From: Spinellus fusiger
Lineage: Eukaryota > Mucoromycota > Mucoromycetes > Mucorales > Phycomycetaceae
Length of the DNA stretch: 64,000 nt
Reading direction: 5' to 3'
Assembly: GCA_025094145.1 (NCBI GenBank)
Contig: JALLLS010000036.1
Coordinates: forward strand, 273,269 to 337,268
A program made the position numbers and the translations under genes. This document shows positions 60,056-64,000 of the stretch, piece after piece (the stretch's first letter is position 1; the number at the start of each line of letters is the position of its first letter). Under the pieces are notes generated by a model. The model was not told the origin of the DNA and did not search any database. It was given only the letters and a program-made list of their open reading frames with translations.

Positions 60056-61096
60056 ATGTCTTCTGATGAAATTAATGCTCTCCTCAAAAAAATCAAAGCC
60101 CTGGAAACAGCCCAGTCCAATGACAGACAAGACCTCTTCATTGTGGAGCATCCCAATGCCACTGATCTGGTGCCTTACCCTGCTCTTCTGGCTGCCTTTC
60201 CTGAGATAGAGAACAACTTCTTCTGCAGCCCACTGGATGAAACCAAATGTAGGCTCTTCATCCACAATTGCCCAAGAAACCCCCTTTGGCAGTACTCTGC
60301 TCCTCCCCTCAACTGCAATGAGACTGGAGCCTTTACCAAGAGACACAATGGTCAGCTCAGTGACATCCAGTACCATCTGTCTGGCATTATGTGGCCAATT
60401 GACCTGTTCATTCATGGTCTTGTCCAAGGAAATTCTCATATGCACAATCCACACATAGTGTTTGCCAAATCAGTCCATGCATTGTTGGCTGACATTGGAT
60501 CACACATCACCCAAATCCTGGTTGACAATGTCTGCCATGACACAGGACTTACCCCTTATTCAGTTGCCACTGCCAAAGATGCTCCCCCTGCTCCCCTCTT
60601 GGATGCCAACAAAGTCCTCAAGCAAACATTCATGTCACACTCTCTCAGAGATGCTATATGCCATGGAAAATCTTCCCAATTGCAAAAGGGAAATGTACAG
60701 AATGACTGCAGCATTTGCCAGAATAGCCAGCCCTCTATTCAGGAGAGATCCCCACAAGCACCTTTGCCCACTAATTGTCCTGCTCTGTACAAAAAGCCCC
60801 TACTGAATCCCAACACAAGAAGGATTTTTGACCATGCTCAAGGTCTCAGGATCCAAACCATTACCAGTAGGTGGATGCCTTTCTCTCTTCCAAAAGGCAT
60901 GGACAAGATTAACAGATGAGGAATGGGTGAGATCAGTGATTCAGAAGGGATACAAGATCTCATTCCACACACTGCCTCCCACAACATCCTCCCCACTATG
61001 CAAAACACAACAAGACAAGACCTCTCCCACTTACCAAGCAATCAAAACAGAAATTCACTCCCTTCTTATCAAGCATACAATAGAAGAGGCCAAAGA
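60056..61096 (+). mobile_element. DIRS-like retroelement fragment, gag-like ORF and start of RT
   Basis: The first frame (60056-60919) starts MSSDEINALLKKIKALETAQ and includes LVPYPALLAAFPEIENNFF, LSDIQYHLSGIMWPIDLFIH and HALLADIGSHITQILVDN, resembling the first ORF of DIRS elements common in Mucoromycota. A second frame overlaps (from about 60850) and holds FQKAWTRLTDEEWVRSVIQ then YKISFHTLPPTTSSP and YQAIKTEIHSLLIKHTIEEA, the known lead-in to the DIRS reverse transcriptase. It is cut off at 61096 where the inverted LTR composite begins; RT catalytic core, RNase H and tyrosine recombinase are absent. Assignment is from motif memory. Confidence 0.65.
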
Positions 61097-62662
61097 TGTG
61101 ATTATTCAGACAAGTAGAAAATAGTGAGACTGAACAAAGATAATTTTTATTAAGTGAAGAGTGGTTCATTATTTATACTTTTTGTGGGTGCTTATCCTTC
61201 AGTGGCATTCTACCTTTTGGTAGTTAATGATTAGTCCATGGCATAGCTTATTGATAGATGCAACCATATGGTTGGTGTAGATGATTTATCCTATGGTAGT
61301 TTACATAGGTGTAGCTTTATGGTTGGTGTAGGTGTTCTACCTAATGGTAGACTACATGTTGGAGCCTTATGGTTGGTTCATTGAATAAGCACACCATTAT
61401 AGAGCCATCTATTATGTCTTCACTGTTGTGTTCTGACTTCAATCCAAAGATTCTCTATGAATAAGTCAACACGAGTAGTCTGCTGTGACATTCAGAATAC
61501 TCTATGAAAGCTTGAGTGCACACAAGTACCATAGTACATCTCTGTATCATCTCACTGATCAGTCATAACTACAAATCACCTTCTAAAGCTCAGTGTACTA
61601 CTGAACACTTAACAAGAGCCATCTTCATTAATAATCCTAACAGAACAATATTGACCTATCAGAGTCAATTGAGTAAAGACTCATAATAATTAATGGTTTC
61701 AATAATGGAGTGCTTATCCCAGGAACCAACCATAGGGTTGAATCTAATAATACTACAACTAAGTAAAACATATGAGCCAAACATAAGGTGGCAGTTATTA
61801 ATACTACCATAAGGTAGTAATATAGACACTGACCATAAGGTCAAAGAGAGTGAATTCTACCATAAGGTAGAATGTCCCCACCAACCATTTAGTTGTAATT
61901 GTGAAGCAGCCATAAGGTTGACTATCATAACTACCATAAGGTAGAATAGACTATCCTACCATAAGGTAGAAGCCACTGAAGGATAAGCACCCACCAAAAG
62001 TATAAATAGTGAACCTTTCTTTACTCAATAAAAATTATCTTTGTTCAGTCTTGTTAATCTACCTGTTCAAACAATCTCATTCACTTTTAATTGCCTTTGA
62101 TAGGTCTTATTTAATCCACTAAGGATTTATAGATAAAGGCAGCTCATTAAGTGTCCAATAATAATTTGAGCTTAGAAGGTTGATTTGTAGTTACAACCAA
62201 TCAGTGAGATGATACAGAGATGTACTATGGTACTTGTGTGCACTCAAGCTTTCATAGAGTATTCTGAATGTCACAGCAGACTACTCGTGTTGACTTATTC
62301 ATAGAGAATCTTTGGATTGAAGTCAGAACACAACAGTGAAGACATAATAGATGGCTCTATAATGGTGTGCTTATTCAATGAACCAACCATAAGGCTCCAA
62401 CATGTAGTCTACCATTAGGTAGAACACCTACACCAACCATAAAGCTACACCTATGTAAACTACCATAGGATAAATCATCTACACCAACCATATGGTTGCA
62501 TCTATCAATAAGCTATGCCATGGACTAATCATTAACTACCAAAAGGTAGAATGCCACTGAAGGATAAGCACCCACAAAAAGTATAAATAATGAACCACTC
62601 TTCACTTAATAAAAATTATCTTTGTTCAGTCTCACTATTTTCTACTTGTCTGAATAATTACA
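61097..62662. mobile_element. Inverted LTR composite, 1.57 kb foldback structure
   Basis: The outer parts are inverted copies of the LTR at 21114-21694. Naming the LTR 5' part P and 3' part Q, the order is Q reversed (61097-61425), P forward (61426 to about 61675, beginning TGTTGTGTTCTGACTTC), a divergent forward Q (about 61676-62089, with TATAAATA at 62001 and AATAAA at 62027), P reversed (62090-62335) and Q forward (62336-62662, with TATAAATA at 62582 and AATAAA at 62608). The whole could fold into a hairpin with arms of about 575 bp. Outer termini are TGTGATTATTC and GAATAATTACA. No target duplication seen. Confidence 0.8.
61727..61969. repeat. Array of short palindromes with core CCATAAGG
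   Basis: Palindromic 14-mers of the form N-N-ACC-ATAA-GGT-N-N occur repeatedly: CAACCATAGGGTTG (61727), CTACCATAAGGTAG (61804, 61857, 61931, 61956), TGACCATAAGGTCA (61830), an imperfect CAGCCATAAGGTTG (61907) and CAACCATTTAGTTG (61882). The arms vary together while the core is kept. Spacing is about 15-50 bp. Further members lie in the flanking LTR arms (62409-62422, 62485-62498, 62536-62549). Confidence 0.85.
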
Positions 62663-63637
62663 CCCAGTTTGTTAATACTGCTGCAGGCCATTAATCAAGC
62701 CATGTCTACTTGAGACTTTAAAGTAGAGCCATCAGCTGGTAGCTTGCTCATTGAGGCTGCTGATAGGTGTGTTGAGCAGGAATGCCAATGCTGCCATAGA
62801 GTGCAAAGGACTTCTTCAGCAACAGATGCTGTATCTTTACTTCTCCTCCAATCTCTCCTCTACCACCCATTCTTAACCTGTTTAGCAAAGCCAGAAGCTG
62901 CTAGTGTAGTTGCTGTATTTGTGTCCTCAGGATTGTCTGAGTTGCTCTAAGTATCCCTCATTGGATTTCGAATTGCTACAGGATGATGGTTATCTTTTTG
63001 GTGTCCTGGTTTCCTTGCTGACTTTATAGCCTTTTGGATGTCTATTCATAATTCTCATTTTTTATCATTTTTCTCTCATCTGAGGTTTTGTATTTCTTGA
63101 TCCTTCTGTTTCCCATCCATTTACTTTTTTTTTCACTTTCATATTTGAAGTGTTTCTATGGCTACTCTCATTTATTTCACAAAAGTTCTCATAGGGTGGC
63201 TAACATGCCCAGTGCACAAATAGCAACCAATACCCAAAAATAAAAATACTTTGAACTGTACTAATCTATTGCCATATTTATACTTATGTGTCTCCTATAG
63301 TTGAGTCTACATACATGGCCCTAATTACTTATCAGTGTTAATGCAATTGACTGGTGCTACTTATGTTAGACATGTCTCTGAATTTAAAAAAGCATCTTTG
63401 TTTAATCTGGAAATTTTCTACTTGTCTGAATAATTCCAAGGGTATCTATTACAAATGTGGAAACTTTGAAGCCTATACTTGTAGAGGAGTGGGAGTGTGT
63501 TGGTGTTGAACTTGCAAAAAAAAAAAAAAAAGGAAGAATCTGTTATACTTAGAACTATAACAGATTCTTCCTTTTGCCCCTAGATACATTAATATACATA
63601 TCTATAGGACAAAAAAAACCATAGATATGTATATATT
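62663..63637. other. Flank of LTR composite with hairpins
   Basis: No gene recognised; the frame at 62744-62950 has no known motif. The segment 63411-63437 repeats the LTR end motif TTTTCTACTTGTCTGAATAATT, so another degenerate LTR may end near 63437. A 20-bp perfect hairpin (63528-63575) and a 13-bp hairpin (63593-63633) lie before the tRNA-like gene. Confidence 0.5.
63528..63575. repeat. Perfect 20-bp stem-loop
   Basis: Arms 63528-63547 and 63556-63575 are exact reverse complements (AAAAGGAAGAATCTGTTATA and its complement) around the 8-nt loop CTTAGAAC. An A run precedes it. It could be a transposon scar, a hairpin RNA or a terminator. Confidence 0.9.
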
Positions 63638-63709
63638 GGAGAAGCTAGGCGTCGATCCCAGTGCCTCTCGCATGCTAAGCAAGCGCTCTACCATTTGAGC
63701 TACATCCCC
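63638..63709 (-). tRNA. tRNA-Ala (AGC), possibly degenerate
   Basis: The minus strand folds as a 72-nt cloverleaf starting GGGGATG. The A box TAGCTCAAATGG is perfect, the anticodon arm CTTGC-TTAGCAT-GCGAG gives anticodon AGC, and the T arm CTGGG-ATCGACG-CCTAG pairs with one G-U. The acceptor stem GGGGATG/CTTCTCC has one mismatch and a G-U, and the B box (GGATCGACGCC) departs from GGTTCGAnTCC. It is either a diverged tRNA gene, a pseudogene, or a tRNA-derived head of a short element. No intron. Confidence 0.75.
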
Positions 63710-63923
63710 AGCTACATCCCCTCTTTCACTTTCTCCTCACTTTTGGTAAGTTTTCAAATTTTAACTAACTTTTTTCCACCCCATCTATTTGCATCCAGTA
63801 CATTTTTGGGTGCATCCATCTGCTGCCTTTTCGAATCCATTGTCTGTTTTCCTCTAGGCCTATTTCTCAATGAGCTTCTCTCCCTTTCCTTTGGGAACAC
63901 CTTTACACCTTGTCTCTGGTGCC

Positions 63924-64000
63924 ATGGAGACCACCACCGAACCACCACCTAGTCCGGCCCTGTCGGACTTCCAATCCCTGACTGCCTTGGTTTTAGGCCT
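63924..64000 (+). CDS. Possible N-terminus of an ORF running off the window
   Basis: An open frame beginning METTTEPPPSPALSDFQSLT continues to the last base. It is more GC-rich than its surroundings and follows a pyrimidine-rich leader (63720-63920), as seen upstream of other ORFs here. It could be the first ORF of another retroelement placed next to the tRNA gene. Only about 25 codons are visible, so this is tentative. Confidence 0.3.
   Translation, partial: METTTEPPPSPALSDFQSLTALVLG

Noticed and set aside
61804..61969. CCATAAGG as a MADS/SRF CArG box
   Set aside because: CArG boxes need CC(A/T)6GG; here only four A/T separate CC and GG, so the match is superficial.
61721..61975. CRISPR-like array of regularly repeated palindromes
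   Set aside because: Repeats are only 14 bp, spacers vary from about 10 to 50 bp, and the unit is part of a fungal LTR; there is no cas context.
62744..62950. 68-aa frame after the LTR composite considered as LTR-element gag
   Set aside because: No gag motif or primer-binding site was found next to the LTR end, so the link is unsupported.

Overview
The window looks like nuclear DNA of an early-diverging fungus, most probably Mucoromycota (Mucorales-like). It is AT-rich, genes are dense where present, introns are short (about 40-150 bp, GT-AG with one clear GC-AG), 5' flanks carry many CT/CA microsatellites, and the mobile elements (Tc1, DIRS-like, TnpB/Fanzor-like, LINE) fit that group. The species cannot be named from this alone.

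Layout. 1-11.2 kb: a divergent pair of housekeeping genes, ELP1 (Elongator subunit, minus, 3' end off the window) and a complete RPB1 (largest subunit of RNA polymerase II, plus, nine inferred exons, 1741 aa, about 26 CTD heptads). 11.8-12.6 kb: a Tc1 remnant. 13.6-19 kb: one rDNA unit on the minus strand (18S, 5.8S, 28S). Its 28S departs from universally conserved positions and appears to lack about 400 nt of domain II, so it looks like an rDNA pseudogene standing alone among dead transposons. 20-22.7 kb: nested Tc1 elements with a solo LTR inserted in one of them. 22.9-23.4 kb: a decayed C-terminal zinc-ribbon/RuvC end of a TnpB/Fanzor-like protein.

25-50 kb is gene-rich: an unknown Ser/Pro-rich protein, a REX3/REXO1-type exonuclease, a MIT-domain protein, a TAPT1/EMP65 membrane protein, a TIR-bounded DNA transposon with a C2H2/Plavaka-like transposase and one frameshift, a HOOK dynein-adaptor homologue, and two Ser/Thr-rich unknown proteins.

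52-63 kb is a transposon graveyard. A deleted second copy of the TIR element holds a near full-length LINE with a 13-bp target duplication. Beside it lie a Tc1-derived miniature element, a truncated DIRS-like gag/RT, and a 1.57-kb inverted composite of LTR sequence full of short palindromes whose arms covary. A tRNA-Ala-like gene and the start of another possible reading frame end the window.

The cellular genes are neighbours rather than an evident pathway. They touch transcription and tRNA modification (RPB1, ELP1), RNA processing (REX3) and membrane or cytoskeletal traffic (EMP65, MIT protein, HOOK). No new defence or metabolic system is evident; the most unusual content lies in the mobile-element remnants and the rDNA.
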